Notes under the pieces: model-generated
Databases searched by the model: none
Seen by the model: the letters and a program-made list of their open reading frames with translations, nothing else
What the model was told of the DNA's origin: nothing
Shown: positions 10,192-21,800 of the stretch, in pieces
Position numbering within the stretch: position 1 is the first letter of the stretch
Layout: each line of letters starts with the position of its first letter
Source: Anniella stebbinsi
Lineage: Eukaryota > Chordata > Lepidosauria > Squamata > Anniellidae
NCBI GenBank assembly: GCA_029215795.1
Contig: JARDYH010000002.1
Span: forward strand, 296,515,973-296,579,972
Direction: 5' to 3'
Length of the DNA stretch: 64,000 bases
Translations under genes and position numbers: made by a program

Positions 10192-10579
10192 ATTCATTAA
10201 ACAAAAAACCTACGGTTTACAAAAACAATGTTAAGGCTCTACAGATTCCAACCAAGCACCAAAAAGCAGGGAAATTGGGAGTTAAGGCTCACAAGCCTGA
10301 ACACCACATCCTCCCTAAGGAGGCAGAAAGTGCAAGTGAAATTCTCATTCTCCCAAAGCAGATAAACCATGAGGACAGGGTGGAGAATATGATATGCAGA
10401 GGTGACTGTGGGGTTGTGGAAAACTAATCACGAACAACTTAGGGCCACCTCCTTCTCTTTTTTTGTTTACAGCAGCCCTTTCCCAACCTGGTGCCCTCCA
10501 AAGGTGTTGGACTACAACTCCCATCATTGCAAGTCAGTGTGTCCCATGGTCAGGAATGCTGGGACTTGTCATCTCAAAC
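10192..10579 (+). repeat. Left arm of a large inverted duplication
   Basis: About 388 bp that recur as the reverse complement at 11682-12068 with only scattered differences; a 60-codon frame on the minus strand of this arm is almost identical to one on the plus strand of the other. The arm includes part of a common foldback repeat (from 10487). Confidence 0.9.
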
Positions 10580-11681
10580 ACCTGGAGGGCAGCAGGATGG
10601 GGAATGCTCTTCCATACCCTTACCAAATACAGGGTCTGCCCAATACTTTTCTCTCACACACATCTCGCATATAGCAGCACTCTTGATAACAAAAGGAGCA
10701 CTATTCATTACAGATCTAGAACCAGAGCATGTGCCAGGCACTTCCAACTTTTGGTCAATATCCTGCCTTTCAAAGAACCAATGTTTTTTTTTTCTTAAAA
10801 TGTATTTATAAAAAATATACTGTTCACTCCCCCAATCCCTGCACAATACATCATCTCATCAAAGCAACAGCGGAGCAGAAGAGGTTTTGGCTGTCTTGAA
10901 CACCTTTAAGATGAGATTAGTTTGCAGTCCTCTACCTCTTGGGAGAAAGCCCTAGTGAATTCAGTGGCACTGGCTTCTGAGAAGACATGTATAGGAGTCA
11001 ACCTTCTCCAGCCTGGTGCTCTCCAGTTGTGTTGCACTGTAATTCCCATGTTATGTGTTATGGAGAAGACAAAAATTAATTCATACTTAATTTTAAAATA
11101 ATACTTACGCATGAAAGTATTAGGTGGTAGCTCTGTCTTTGATCTCACACTGCTGAACAAGTAAGAGAAATCCTTTATCTGATATTCAAGAAACAGACAT
11201 CCTATGCCATGTGTTGAAAACTAATGTTGATGTCTGAAGGGCTATCTGGATTAGGTATTCAAGATTCATTCATTGTTGTTTCATTTGGTTTTGACAGTTT
11301 ATTTAAAGTGATGCAGCTCTTTTGTAGTTCCTTGATTGATCACATATCTTAATGCTGGAAAACATCATACTTTAGTACAGATGTGGGCAGAAAATAGATC
11401 TATCCTGATGATTTGGACATCAACTCGCGGCATTCCTGTTAACTGCCCATGCTGATAGGGGCTTTTACAAGTTGAATTCCAAAACATCTGGAGATCTACA
11501 TTCTGCCTTCCCTTGTTCTTGAACAACATTCCCCAACCTGGTGCCTGTCAGATGTGTTGGGTTGCAACTCTCAACATAAGGAGATGCTCTAAGAAATTAG
11601 AAGTAGCTGGTCCTAAGTTGTTCATCATCATTTCCCACAACCCCACAGTCACCTCTGCATATCAAATTGCATATCTAGATT
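10580..11681. other. Spacer of the inverted duplication
   Basis: About 1.1 kb without a gene. Near its right end 11601-11668 is an additional partial copy of right-arm sequence 11808-11878 (CCTAAGTTGTTC...CCACAACCCCACAGTCACC), here in direct orientation. Short foldback-repeat pieces lie at 11007-11050 and 11528-11580. Confidence 0.6.
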
Positions 11682-12068
11682 TTTGAGATGACAAGTCCCA
11701 GCATTCCTGACCATGGGACATACTGACTTGCAATGATGGGAGTTGTAGTCCAACACCTTTGGAGGGCACCAGGTTGGGGAAGGGCTGCTCTAAACAAAAA
11801 AAGAGAAGGAGGTGGCCCTAAGTTGTTCGTGATCAGTTTTCCACAACCCCACAGTCACCTCTGCATATCATATTCTCCACCCTGTCCTCATGGTTTATCT
11901 GCTTTGGGAGAATGAGAATTTCACTTGCACTTTCTGCCTCCTTAGGGAGGATGTGGCGTTAAGGCTTGTGAGCCTTAACTCCCAATTTCCCTGCTTTTTG
12001 GTGCTTCGTTGGAAACTGTAGAGCCTTAACATTGTTTTTGTAAACTGTAGTTGTTTTGTTTAATGAAT
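11682..12068 (-). repeat. Right arm of a large inverted duplication
   Basis: Reverse complement of 10192-10579. The match begins at TTTGAGATGACAAGTCCC and ends at GTTTAATGAAT. Together the arms could form a 390-bp stem with a 1.1-kb loop. Confidence 0.9.
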
Positions 12069-12194
12069 AAAGATATTATGCTAATATGGAATTTGGAATT
12101 TTGCATAGGTAAGAATTCATACTTCAGGGTCATAGACCTGAAGAGGTTGTTGAGGCCCCCTTCACAGCTTTTCTCACTTCCGTACTTGTAATAG

Positions 12195-12372
12195 ACAACA
12201 TAATCCTATGCATGTAGACTCAGATGGATGTTCCTCTGGTGTTCAACTGGTTTTCCTCCTAAATAAGCAGGTATGGAATTGCAGCTGTACAGTGCAATCC
12301 TATGCATTTTACCACTATTTTAAATGGGTTTTACTCCCAAGTAATTGGACATTGGATTGCAGCCTTAACATG
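12195..12372. repeat. Foldback repeat, ATCCTATGCAT family
   Basis: Contains CATAATCCTATGCATGTAGACTC and, about 100 bp on, a second CAATCCTATGCATTTTACCAC...ACTCCCAAGTAATTGG...GGATTGCAGCC. The family is self-complementary in outline and recurs at 3240, 13080, 18090, 30655, 44325 and 46010. Non-coding MITE-like element. Confidence 0.6.
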
Positions 12373-12451
12373 TATAAACTAGTGTGATTCATTAGGTAAA
12401 GGGCTGAATTTGATTCTTATAATACACTCACTGAATGTTGTGCATTGGATA

Positions 12452-12454
<3 letters not shown>

Positions 12455-12491
<37 letters not shown>
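12455..12491 (+). repeat. (TC)n microsatellite
   Basis: Uninterrupted run of about 18 TC units. Confidence 0.95.
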
Positions 12492-12495
<4 letters not shown>

Positions 12496-13275
12496 AATGG
12501 TTTCAGAGGTTTGGGAGTCAGAGTTGTGATGAACATTAGACAGTTTCTAAATCATTTTGCAAATTTAAAAATGGCTGTTACATAAATGATTAATAATTAG
12601 ATTTTCCCCACCCATGAACCTAGAAGTTTAACTTGGTTAAATCCTGCTAAAACGATATTTAATGGACAGACCTGGGAAAAGTTCTCAGGTGCCTTGTTGT
12701 CAGAACATGTAACAATTTAATGCTATTGCCTAGTAGTTTAATTCCCCCCACCTAAGTGAAGTATTGTAATGCTAGCTCTGTGGGTTGCTTTCATACCTGG
12801 AATAATTAGTAGTCTGCCATTTCATCTTTTGACGTATAAGATGTCGTGTCACGAACTCAGTAGGTCATGATGAGCCATGATTTGGCCTTTGCCTGAGTCA
12901 GCCACTCTGTGATCTTCAATGCCTGTGCCCCCTATTACCTGTCATGTCATAGTTCCACCCTTTCTTTTTTAAATGCCATGTCTTGCCGTAGTACATCTCA
13001 GAGCTTGTCAGAAAAACATCCCACCTTTAAAGTGGTTCTTCTACCAGCCCACTGAAGCAAGGTCGTGCCCTTTATCTCATTTAGACTACTTAAGAATAAA
13101 TCCCACTGAGCTCCTTGGGATTTATTACTGAGTAAAAATGCTTAGGATCAGACCTATACCTGACAAATGCCAAACTATAGCGTAGTTCTCACATGCTTGG
13201 TAAGTTCCAGTATTTAATTGGAAACATGGTGGCTGCTCCTCTCTTGTGCAGTAACAGGGGCTATGGCAGAGGACT
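12492..13275. other. Intergenic DNA
   Basis: No gene recognised. A fragment of the ATCCTATGCAT foldback family is likely at 13080-13155 (AATCCCACTGAGCTCC...ACTGAGTAAAAATGC). Confidence 0.4.
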
Positions 13276-13767
13276 TAGGGTGACCATATGAAAAGGAGGA
13301 CAGGGATCCTGTATCTTTAACAGTTGCATTGAAAAGGGAATTTCAACAGGTGTCATTTGTATGCATGCAGCACCTGGTGAAATTCCCTCAGGCAGTTTTA
13401 AGCACACCCACCTCTGCTCCACTTCTTCAGCCCTGAGTTTGCATGGTCGTCCCCATCCTGCTGCTCTGTTGCCCTAAGGTCACAGGTTTTAGTTTCTGTT
13501 TCGATTTATCCCTCAATGGGCAAAGTCCGAAACAGGCAAAGTTCAATAGGCCAAGCTGAGGTATCGCAGCTATACAGACCATGTGTGATTCAAAACGCTA
13601 GACTCAAATATGAAACGGAAGGGGAAGCCATGGAAGCAACCCGGGGGGAAAATGGTAGGTGTGATAAAGCCTGATATCACAATAGTTAAAGCTGCAGGAG
13701 CTATACTAGAGTGACCAGATACAAAAGAGGGCAGGACTCCTGTCCTATTTTCCATATGGTTACCCTA
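13276..13767 (+). mobile_element. hAT-like MITE, interrupted copy
   Basis: The left end TAGGGTGACCATATGAAAAG with GGAGGACAGG and the following TTAACAGTTGCATTGAAAAG segment are shared with 32900-33051 and 35065-35383. The right end reads ATATGGTTACCCTA. The middle (about 13400-13690) does not match the other copies, so foreign sequence or a rearrangement is likely. No 8-bp target duplication is obvious. Confidence 0.55.
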
Positions 13768-15717
13768 GGTGCATAGGCTTAGGGTGCCAATCCAGCCTTC
13801 TGGGGTTCCCTAGATGCCAATGTCACTAGGGGGACATCCTTTCTCAGAGCACACCATCTGCCTAGAGGAGGAGTGTTCTATGATTTATGAGGGTCTCTGA
13901 TTTCTGGCCTAACTAGCAGAATTGTTAATCCAGTCCTGCAGATATTGTTGAGAGTGGAGAAGGAAGCATAGAATAAGACACAGACACCCGAACTTGGGTT
14001 AAAGGAAGGGTCTCTTTATTTGAATAACATGGGTAGTTCACCCCTCCTTGGGTCAGCATTTGAAAGTGCGGGAATCAATGAGTTCTTTTCAGGCTACTTG
14101 CTTGTCTTTATGGGCAAGCATTCTCCAAAGCCAGGAGTCAGGAAACAACCTGGTCCCTTTCTTCTATGACACCACCCAAGTGTGGGGAGACTAGCCCACC
14201 CCACCCCCACAGCTCAGAGTAGGTGAGGCAGGAACGTCTCTAAAGGCAAACCATATCCTGACACGTGAGCCTCACAGCACACTAGGAGCAGGTCCTCCAG
14301 ATATGCCAATCACCAAAAGGTGCCAGAATACTCACCATCCCTATCCTAAAATATTGCCAATTCCTATGCCAAATCAACCTAATTATTCACCTTCTTTTCA
14401 TAACACTTCCAGTATGGAGTAGGCAAAAACCTACCCGCTCTAGTGGGAGGAAAAAAATCCTACTCAGCCCTCCCTACAAAGGAAGTGACTAGCTAATCCC
14501 ATACTAGATTATGGGAGAGAGGGTGAGAGCCGAGACGAAAGAGGCCGAGTGTTGGGGGCAGGGCTGGCCTTTATAGCCTCTGTCCTGCCCTTGTCTCCAG
14601 AGGCACACATGCCTATGCACGTGAGGTGCCTTCATTCTATTTCCTTCCCTCAGCAACAGCCGTCTCCCTCCCAAACTGTTCCAGGTGAGGAACAGATTTC
14701 TGTGCAAACCGTGTATAATTTTGCAGGCCTCTTCTATCTCTCCAAAATGAGACGTGCAGTATATTAGCATATGCTAATTTATATGTATAGACACAAATTT
14801 AAAGAGAATAGCTATAATTTAAATAGAAATATAAGACCTCTCACCATAGTGGGGAAGTCTGTGAACAGCAGGTACCCTGTGTGCCTGTTCAGCCTACTGT
14901 CCATGTGTGCTAACTTTTGAGGGGCAACTTCAAGGCTTCTGCTTTCCCTTCTTAGGGTTTGGTTCTTTATCTTTAAATCAGACTTGGACAGGACAGCTCT
15001 TCAAATAGAGGATTGTCCTCTGTAGAGTATGAGTTATGTCTAACTTATTTTCAATTAAATACAAGCCAGTTCACTCATACATGTAAGGCTTTTTGTTTTG
15101 TTTTCCTCCGTGTGCTATCTACCATATGCAGGATTGAATTGAGCAGGCATGCACAACTTTGATTGGATTGCAGGTAAACACAACACAAGCAGTTGATAAC
15201 CTCTGGTGTTTGCTACCTGCTTGGGTCTGCAAAAATGTGAAAGAGAAGAGTGACAAGCCACTCTACGCATGGATAAGGGGTTGGCTGTGCCTAGTTTGAT
15301 GGATCACATCCCGAGCATGTCTGGTGTGGATAGATTTCATTCTAAACCGGGTTGTACTCTGGATACTTCACTCAGTCATTTTCCCAGTTTTTGTTTCACT
15401 TTTGCAGCCATGGCAGTCAAATAAATGACTGCAAGCTGCCTCCATGCACAGCCTGAGTCACACTGAAGTTTTCCCATACACTGAACGTTTTCCGTGCATA
15501 TCCCATGTGAAAGGACTGAATGGGGAAACCAGACAGTTCAGATGTGTGAACTGGCCTGCAGGAAGTGCGAATCCAAGGATTGATTCATATGACTGAGAAC
15601 TATGCAGTAACTGCTTAAAGGTTTACTGCATTACAGTGGAGTGGATTATTACAGTTGTCTATAGTTTCCAATCACAGCATCACCACCGCCCCTCCACTCT
15701 TCTGCATTTCCAAGTAT
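13768..15717. other. Intergenic DNA, possibly an old mobile element at 13960-14540
   Basis: 13960-14540 is of even, moderately GC-rich composition and reads like a retroelement remnant, but I cannot classify it. 14540-15717 shows no recognisable gene or repeat. Short frames at 14504-14770 on both strands overlap and have no domain. Confidence 0.35.
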
Positions 15718-16560
15718 ATAGAAACATAAGAACAGCCATGCTGGATCAGACCATAGGCCTTTCTAGTCCAGCATCCTGTTCTCACAGAGGCCAACCAGAT
15801 GTGTATGGGAAGCACACAAACAAGACATGAGCACAGTAGCACCCTCCTCCTTGTGATCCCTAGCAATTGGTATTCAACAGTAAAATGCCTCTGCTACTGG
15901 AGGTAATATTATATAGCCATCTACTACTAGAGGTAATGTATAGCCATATATAGGTAATATATAGTATAATGAATTTGTCTAATCCCCTCTTAAACCATTC
16001 CAAGTTGGTGGCCATCACTAGATCTTGCGATACCAAATTCCATAGTTTAACTGTGCACTGTGTGAAGATGTACTTCCTTTTATCTGTCCTGAATCTTCCA
16101 CCATTTCACTTCATGGGATCACCAAGGGTTTTAGTATTATGAGAGAGGGAGATGTTTTTCTCCCTATCCATTTTCTCCACACCAAGCTTAATGTCATATC
16201 CCTCTATCATGTTCCCCCTTACTCACCATTTTTCTAAACAAAAGAGCCTCAAACGTTGTGACCTTTCCTCATAGGGGAGTTGCTCCAGGCCCTTGATAAT
16301 TTTCGTTGCTCTTTTCTAGCTCTACAATATCCTTTTTCGAGTGTGGTGACCAGAAGTGTAGACTATTCCAAATGTGGTCATGCCATAGATTTGGATATGG
16401 GCAGTGTGATATGGGCAGTTTCATTTTCAATTCCTTTCCTAATGATCCCCAACACAGAATATGCTTTTTTTTCACAGCAGCTGAACACTGGGGTCAACAT
16501 TTTCATCAAGCTATCCACCACAAAGCCATGACCCATTTCCTGATCAATCATGTAGGTGAA
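15718..16560 (-). mobile_element. CR1 LINE: RT C-terminal remnant plus 3' UTR
   Basis: On the minus strand, broken frames match the C-terminal part of CR1 reverse transcriptase: FWSPHSKKDIVELEKSNEN, then frame-shifted equivalents of the LPYEERL/LEKRR and RKYFFTQ...LWNSL segments. These are followed by a UTR ending in GCTGGACTAG(A)AAGG-like sequence and GGCTGTTCTTATGTTTC at 15718-15780. Many stops and frameshifts make it a dead copy. It anchors the identity of the shorter CR1 3' ends in the window. Confidence 0.8.
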
Positions 16561-17154
16561 ATCAACTGATAGTTATGGGCTTAACCACATAGTTGGAGGC
16601 TACAAATGGCTTATCTGTCCGCACATAAAGTTTTTAAGCAGCTTCTGTGCAGCTCACAATAATTGAATCCATTTCCTGGGTGGTGATGATATGTGCTGCA
16701 AGTGTGTGTGGGAGGGTGAGTACAGAAGTTGCAAGGAGCATTCTTGCTCGGTGGGAGGGGGACTGGCAAAAGGTTCAGCCAAATATGCGCTTGGAACTGG
16801 TTAAGGCAAGGCTGGTAATATTTGTCCTTCCATTTTTACCAATTTATTTGTTACGCTTACTTGTTGCTTTGAATGCCGAATACTGTTGTGATGAAATTGG
16901 TAAAAGTAGGTAGAAAATCCAAGTACTATTTAGATGGCAATGAAGGTGCAACAGGACATTATAATTTTACTTGAGAGCTGGAACTTGCAACTTTGCTGGT
17001 AGACACTAAAGATGTGAAATCCAAGAAATAATAATAATAGAGGTAGTGTGACATGTTCAAATGATATTTAAATGTAAGAATCTAGAGACTAATGCATACT
17101 TTGCAGGATTTTTATTAAAGGATGCAATCTTATGTATATTTAGATATAAAAAAG
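16561..17154. other. Intergenic DNA without recognised features
   Basis: An open frame 16647-16913 (plus) has no recognisable domain. Nothing supported. Confidence 0.4.
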
Positions 17155-17480
17155 TCCTACAACTCCCAGCATTCCCCAGCCAGTGCTTGCATCTGGGCTG
17201 GGGAATATGCAGGGCTATTCTTGAAGGCCTAGGGACATATGCCTTAAAATGAGACAGACCATTTGGTCCATCTAGCTCAGTATTGTACAGTTCTCAACAT
17301 TTTCAGACCTTTAACCTAAACATGTATTTAGGGACACACTTTTTATTTTTTACCATATTTTGCAGGAGTGGGCAACTTGTGGCCCTCCAGATTTTGTTGG
17401 ACTGCATCTCTCTTCAACCCTGGGCACCATAGTCAATGGTGAGGAATGTTGGGAGTTGCAGCCACATGTTACCCACATAT
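17155..17480. repeat. Two foldback-repeat fragments (CTCCAGATGTT...TGGGAGTTG family)
   Basis: 17155-17210 has CAACTCCCAGCATTCCCCAG and its partial complement. 17362-17475 has GGGCAACTTGTGGCCCTCCA, GGACTGCATCTC and a complementary GTTGGGAGTTGCAG. The family is self-complementary and recurs at 1745, 10487, 11528, 11715, 24725, 40062, 44735, 52210, 53690 and 62803. Confidence 0.6.
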
Positions 17481-17631
17481 TTGTATGGTGGCAGTGTTGT
17501 AGTTCAACCCCCCTTAGATCAGTCTGCAACCCAGTAATGGGTCCTGACCGACCATTTGAAGACGAGTGGTTTACATGCAATGGCAGCAGCTCTGCAGAGT
17601 TTCAGATATGAATCTTTACCAGCCTTACCTA

Positions 17632-17986
17632 GGTCCCCTCTACAAGGATTCGCTTTTGCACCTGGTTAGGCGATTATGCGCATAATCGCTGAAGCGCATT
17701 TATGCCTAATACCTCTGCACGAGAGGCGGCGACAGGCGGCGAAGCGCATTAACGGATGACCAAAATGCGCTTTACAAATAGTTAATGCGCATAAGCGCAT
17801 GTTCACATAGTCAAAATGCGCTTTAACGGCCAGAGTAAAATAAAACTCGCTGTTTAACGCGCATTCGATAATGCGCATAATCGGAAAGATAACGCGCCTC
17901 TATGCCCAATTTGTGCTCCGTTCTTGTAGAGGTAAATTTTTTAAAGCGCCTTGAAAGAGCTTTAAACCTCTCTTGTAGAGGCAGCC
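17632..17986 (-). mobile_element. PIF/Harbinger-like MITE, copy 1 (355 bp)
   Basis: Bounded by inverted termini: on the minus strand GGCTGCCTCTACAAGA at one end; on the plus strand GGTCCCCTCTACAAGG at the other. It is flanked by the 3-bp direct repeat CTA (17629-17631 and 17987-17989). The interior is CpG-rich and packed with GCGCATTA / TAATGCGC / GCGCATAATCG strings in both orientations. A 3-bp target duplication with GG-starting termini fits PIF/Harbinger. No coding frame; presumably mobilised in trans. Confidence 0.65.
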
Positions 17987-18089
17987 CTAGAGATGCTGGG
18001 AATTGAAGCATGCACTTTTCCTATGGCCATTCCCCAGAAGCTCCAGAATAAGGCAGACAGCACTTGATTGCTACTGGTAGATTTGTTCG

Positions 18090-18242
18090 CATAAAACACA
18101 CATAGGATTGCGCTGTACTCAATAACCTTATCAGATGGTGGGGCGTTGCTCCTTCGGTACAATACACTGCAAGCCTTTCTCAACTCAGAAGCTGAGTACA
18201 ATGGGACTTACTCCAATGTAAGTCGGTATAGGTTTGCAGCCT
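18090..18242. repeat. Foldback repeat, ATCCTATGCAT family (diverged)
   Basis: CACATAGGATTGCGCTGTAC at 18098 and ATGGGACTTACTCC...ATAGGTTTGCAGCC at 18202-18240 are the two ends of this family, with unrelated sequence between. Confidence 0.5.
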
Positions 18243-18599
18243 TAATATCCAAAGAAAACAGTGCACTTACGTTGCTCTGTCAAATGTTTGGATTAGGCCT
18301 GTTAAATTAAAGGGAGTTAGGATATTTTACGGAGTACTAAACACGGAACAAAAGACAGTATTTTATTCCAGTCAAGGCTTTGTAGTTCAGAATGGAAGGT
18401 AGTTTTGTTTGGTTTAATTTAATTCTTCCTCAGGCTGGATGTTAAAAGAAAAACAGGTTTTCATAATCGTAACATAATTCTGGTTCCCAAGGGGATTGTA
18501 ACACAAGAGATTAACGTGGGTGGTGGTGGAGGCAGACGTTGTAATAAACTCTGAGCCTTAATACCCGTTAATAAAGCCTGCTTATTAAGACGATCCACA
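18243..18599. other. Intergenic DNA just upstream of SHTN1
   Basis: AT-rich sequence free of recognised repeats, leading into the CpG-rich promoter. No feature supported. Confidence 0.4.
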
Positions 18600-18830
18600 C
18601 GACTTGTGCAGCAGTAGATCTATCGTTCGCACATGCTCCCAAAGAAGCCCGGGCATGTGCAGTAGCGGCTGCTCCGGGAATCTCCCGTAGTGCACGCCTC
18701 AAATCTCATCCCCCCCCCCCCCCCCGCATCCAGGTAAAACTGGAGCCTGTTTGACGCGATCGGGCCGAGGAGAAGTGTAGCGTTTCCGGGTGGCGGTCCT
18801 CCAGGCGGCTCCTGAGCGAAAAAAGGCAAC
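18600..18830 (+). promoter_or_regulatory. SHTN1: SHTN1 core promoter and 5' UTR region
   Basis: Composition changes abruptly to CpG-rich at about 18600. No TATA box lies within 230 bp of the start codon. Two imperfect NRF1-like strings (GCACATGCTCCC at 18629 and GGGCATGTGCAG at 18651) form a partial inverted pair. A 16-C run at 18710-18725 gives a G16 run on the opposite strand. The start codon at 18831 has A at -3 (GGCAACATGA), a good Kozak position. The transcription start cannot be placed by eye. Confidence 0.6.
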
Positions 18831-18888
18831 ATGAACAGCTCCGAGGAGGAGAAGCAGTTGGAGCTGATCAGCAGCCTGAAAGACCAAG
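18831..18888 (+). CDS. SHTN1: SHTN1 coding exon 1
   Basis: Encodes residues 1-19, starting MNSSEEEKQLELISSLKDQ, plus the first base of codon 20. The start ATG has a favourable A at -3 and matches the conserved MNSS start of shootin-1. The donor CAAG/GTAAGG is strong (phase 1). Intron 1 is about 9.4 kb. Confidence 0.95.
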
Positions 18889-21800
18889 GTAAGGTTATAA
18901 AGCAAGGCAAAAGGAGCCGCCGCCGTCGCCCTGTCTAGCAGTGCACGCCAGGCAGCGCCCAGGAGCGGGGAAAGGGCATCTCGGCGCGCGAGGCTGGGAG
19001 CGGCCGCTTCCCCGATTCTCAATCCGCAGCCCCAAATCCCAGCAATAACAACCGAGACCAAGCAAACCGGTGTGACATTTGGCTGTTCCGTCTGCAAACG
19101 AGCCCTTCGCTGCAAAATGGGGATCGCGGTGCTCAAAGCCCGGAAAGAAACGACTAAACTGGAGTGTCAAAAATGAAGCCACACGCCGGTGACACAACGT
19201 CTGAGGGTGGGGAAGGGGACAGCGCGTGCCACATCTTCGGCATCACACCCGCTCGCCTAGGGAGTTAAGATAAAAGGGCCGGGGAGGAAGCGTTTGCATG
19301 CAAACCACCACGCCGAGGCCTGCTGTATCTCTTCCCACAGTTTGCATTACTCCCGTTATAAAGAGTTCCGTTTTTCTCGCCGTGTTTTTGCTCTGCCGAC
19401 ACTGCAAGAAAATGTTTGGAATTCCCAACGCCCAACCCCTTTTTCTTACTGGATTAACCAATAAATCGGATTGATTTAATTATTTAATCAAATTTTAAAT
19501 CCCCCCTCAACTGTAATTGTGCTCCATCTGGCATTGGAATAATAATAGATCCCAGCCAATTTGTGGATTTTAATGGAAGGGAAGATGAAATCCTGTAGTG
19601 TGTACATGGCTTTTTAGCCAGTTTTCTTTTCCTCCTAGTTTCCCAACCTGAAGCAAATAATCCTTCACAATTGAAATGCAGCTATGGATTTCCAAGAAAA
19701 TAACTGAAGTAAGACACCTGATGTTCTTGGATGTTGCCTCTCCCCTTTAAAAGTGCAAAATAATTCAAAATTGGAATGCTCCAGCTAATTCATTAGCTAA
19801 CATTTTCTCATATATGGAACTAAATGAACACGTATTTCAGACACTGCTTAAAAAGGAAGTGTGGTGTAGTGGTTAGAGAGTTGGACTAGGAGGACCAGTT
19901 ATATTGGGCCAATTATTTTCTATCTGGGTGAGTTTGTATAATACGCTAAGCCATCCTGAGAAGAAGCCACGGTGAGTGGGTGGCTTGTCTCTTTTCCCCA
20001 GCAGACTATTGCCCGCTCGGTGGCTTCTGGTGGCTTGCTTCTCCCTTAGTTTCTGTCCTCCAAGCCGCTGCTGGCACATATCCCAAGGGCCTTTGCGGCA
20101 GAAACCCTCATTTCCTCATTCCTTACATCAGCACCCTCCACAGCAACCCCTTTCTCACATTCTTCCTCTAAACTAAATATTTAGTGCTGTCTGCATATTG
20201 AACGGAACATCTTAAGGGGGTAGCTATACATGTGCAATTATAGGTTTGCCACACAATTGAGACCTCATGTGATGGGGGCACCTACCCATATCCAACCATT
20301 CACAAGTCCCTTTTCAGACATCCTGCTCGATTCGTGGATGTTGGGGGTTGTCCAGTGAGATATGCTGGGGGCAGGGCCTGCAGCGATGGTATAGTGTATA
20401 TGTGGAGTAATACGTGAAAGCCTGGTTTCTTCAAGGATTTGTTACCACTTACTCTTTCATATTGGACATATAGGACAGAATAAAAAGACTCTAATTGGGA
20501 AGAATGAGGATATTCCCCCACCCCCAAGCACTGAAGTAAACAGGGGCCATTGGGTTCTTTCCCTGACAGTGTCTTAAATGCACATCTTTACTTTCTTCTG
20601 TAAAAGTGAATTGATAAAGACCACATACAACATAGTGGCCCTCCCTCCATCACTGCTGCCCCATCATAATGATGGGCATTTCACTAGTCTGGTAATCGAT
20701 CTCTTTGCATCAACTAAACAAATCACAGCTGGCTTCTTTAAGTGGGGGCGCCTGGGAATTATAATGAACTAGAGGGAAGGTGCCAATCGCTCGACTAAGG
20801 TATGCAGGACTCAAGCTGTTTAAAGTATTGTAAGGCAGAATTGTGCCTAGAAGGCTATAAGAAGCCGGAATAGATAGCTGGTCATTGGTGTAATTTAATT
20901 GTACATTCTGCACGAGCTTTATACTGCAGTCTCCAAATGCAAACTTATGCAGAGCGTATTACAAAACTCTAGTTTCAAGGATATGAAAGCCTTAAGATAG
21001 AGTTCTTCTTCCTGGTTTGCCAAACTTGCTCCCCTCCCCATAGTAGCACGCAGCAGTTCTTACTTCCCATTTCACCCCTGGCAACAGCGACAGCGTGTCC
21101 TTCTGCCTCAGGTGGCAGGAGGTTTTGTGCTGGCCCTGGGCCTCAAACAGATATTACTTTAAATCCATATCTAGGAACTATGTCTCTCCCCCCCTCCCCC
21201 ATTTTTACTCTAGGTGCAGGTCCTCCAGTTTGGAGCAAAACCCTAGCATGAGGGGGGATAGAGGGGTTTAAAACCCAGACCAGGCTCTACTTGCTGCATA
21301 CAGATTTATGTAATATCTCTTTTGGCCCTAACTTAAGTGCACTTAGAAAAATTCTTCTGCGTAGCTTTAAATATGTCAGAGTACTGGGTTCTGTTTGCTT
21401 GGATGTGGGATGGTAGTTTTGCTTTGCTTTGCTTTTCCTATAAAAACCGAAGTGATATTTTATAAAGACTGTGGCTTTGGCTCATCTTGGGAATGAGCAC
21501 ATTGAAAACTAGCAAATAAAAGAAACCTTGACTTGGAATTTAGCATAAAATTATAATGCTTACAATTTTTATGTCCAACTTTTTTGCTTGTCAACGGGCT
21601 CCTTAAAGCAAGTGCTCTAGTAATCAAGGAAGTTCATTTTGTCTAAGGCCACTTGTCACAAGTAGTGTTTCTTATCTCTAGTGTATTGTTGAGAAAGTTT
21701 TGATATGGTTAGAAGGTATCCAACATAGAAAGAAAGCTTGGGCACTTCTGGCTGCTGCTTTTAACCTCTCATTTATTTCATAGAATTTAGCACCAAAATC

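Larger units (their letters stand above)
18600..19270. promoter_or_regulatory. CpG island over SHTN1 exon 1
   Basis: Dense CpG dinucleotides run through exon 1 into the start of intron 1 (CGCCGCCGTCGCCC, TCGGCGCGCGAGG and a NotI-type GCGGCCGC around 18915-19010), in contrast to AT-rich flanks. This is the expected signature of a broadly active vertebrate promoter. Minus-strand open frames here (18699-19136, 18895-19197) are a by-product of the GC content. Confidence 0.75.

Noticed and set aside
10345..10527. Pair of nearly identical 60-codon frames (also 11733-11915) as duplicated genes
   Set aside because: They exist only because the DNA is an inverted duplication, and they include part of a foldback repeat; no coding signature.
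1..18600. VAX1, the usual upstream neighbour of SHTN1
   Set aside because: No homeodomain-like peptide in any frame of this interval; it presumably lies further left.
18699..19197. Minus-strand frames overlapping SHTN1 exon 1 as a divergent gene
   Set aside because: No recognisable domain and composition-driven in a CpG island; a divergent non-coding transcript is possible but not visible.
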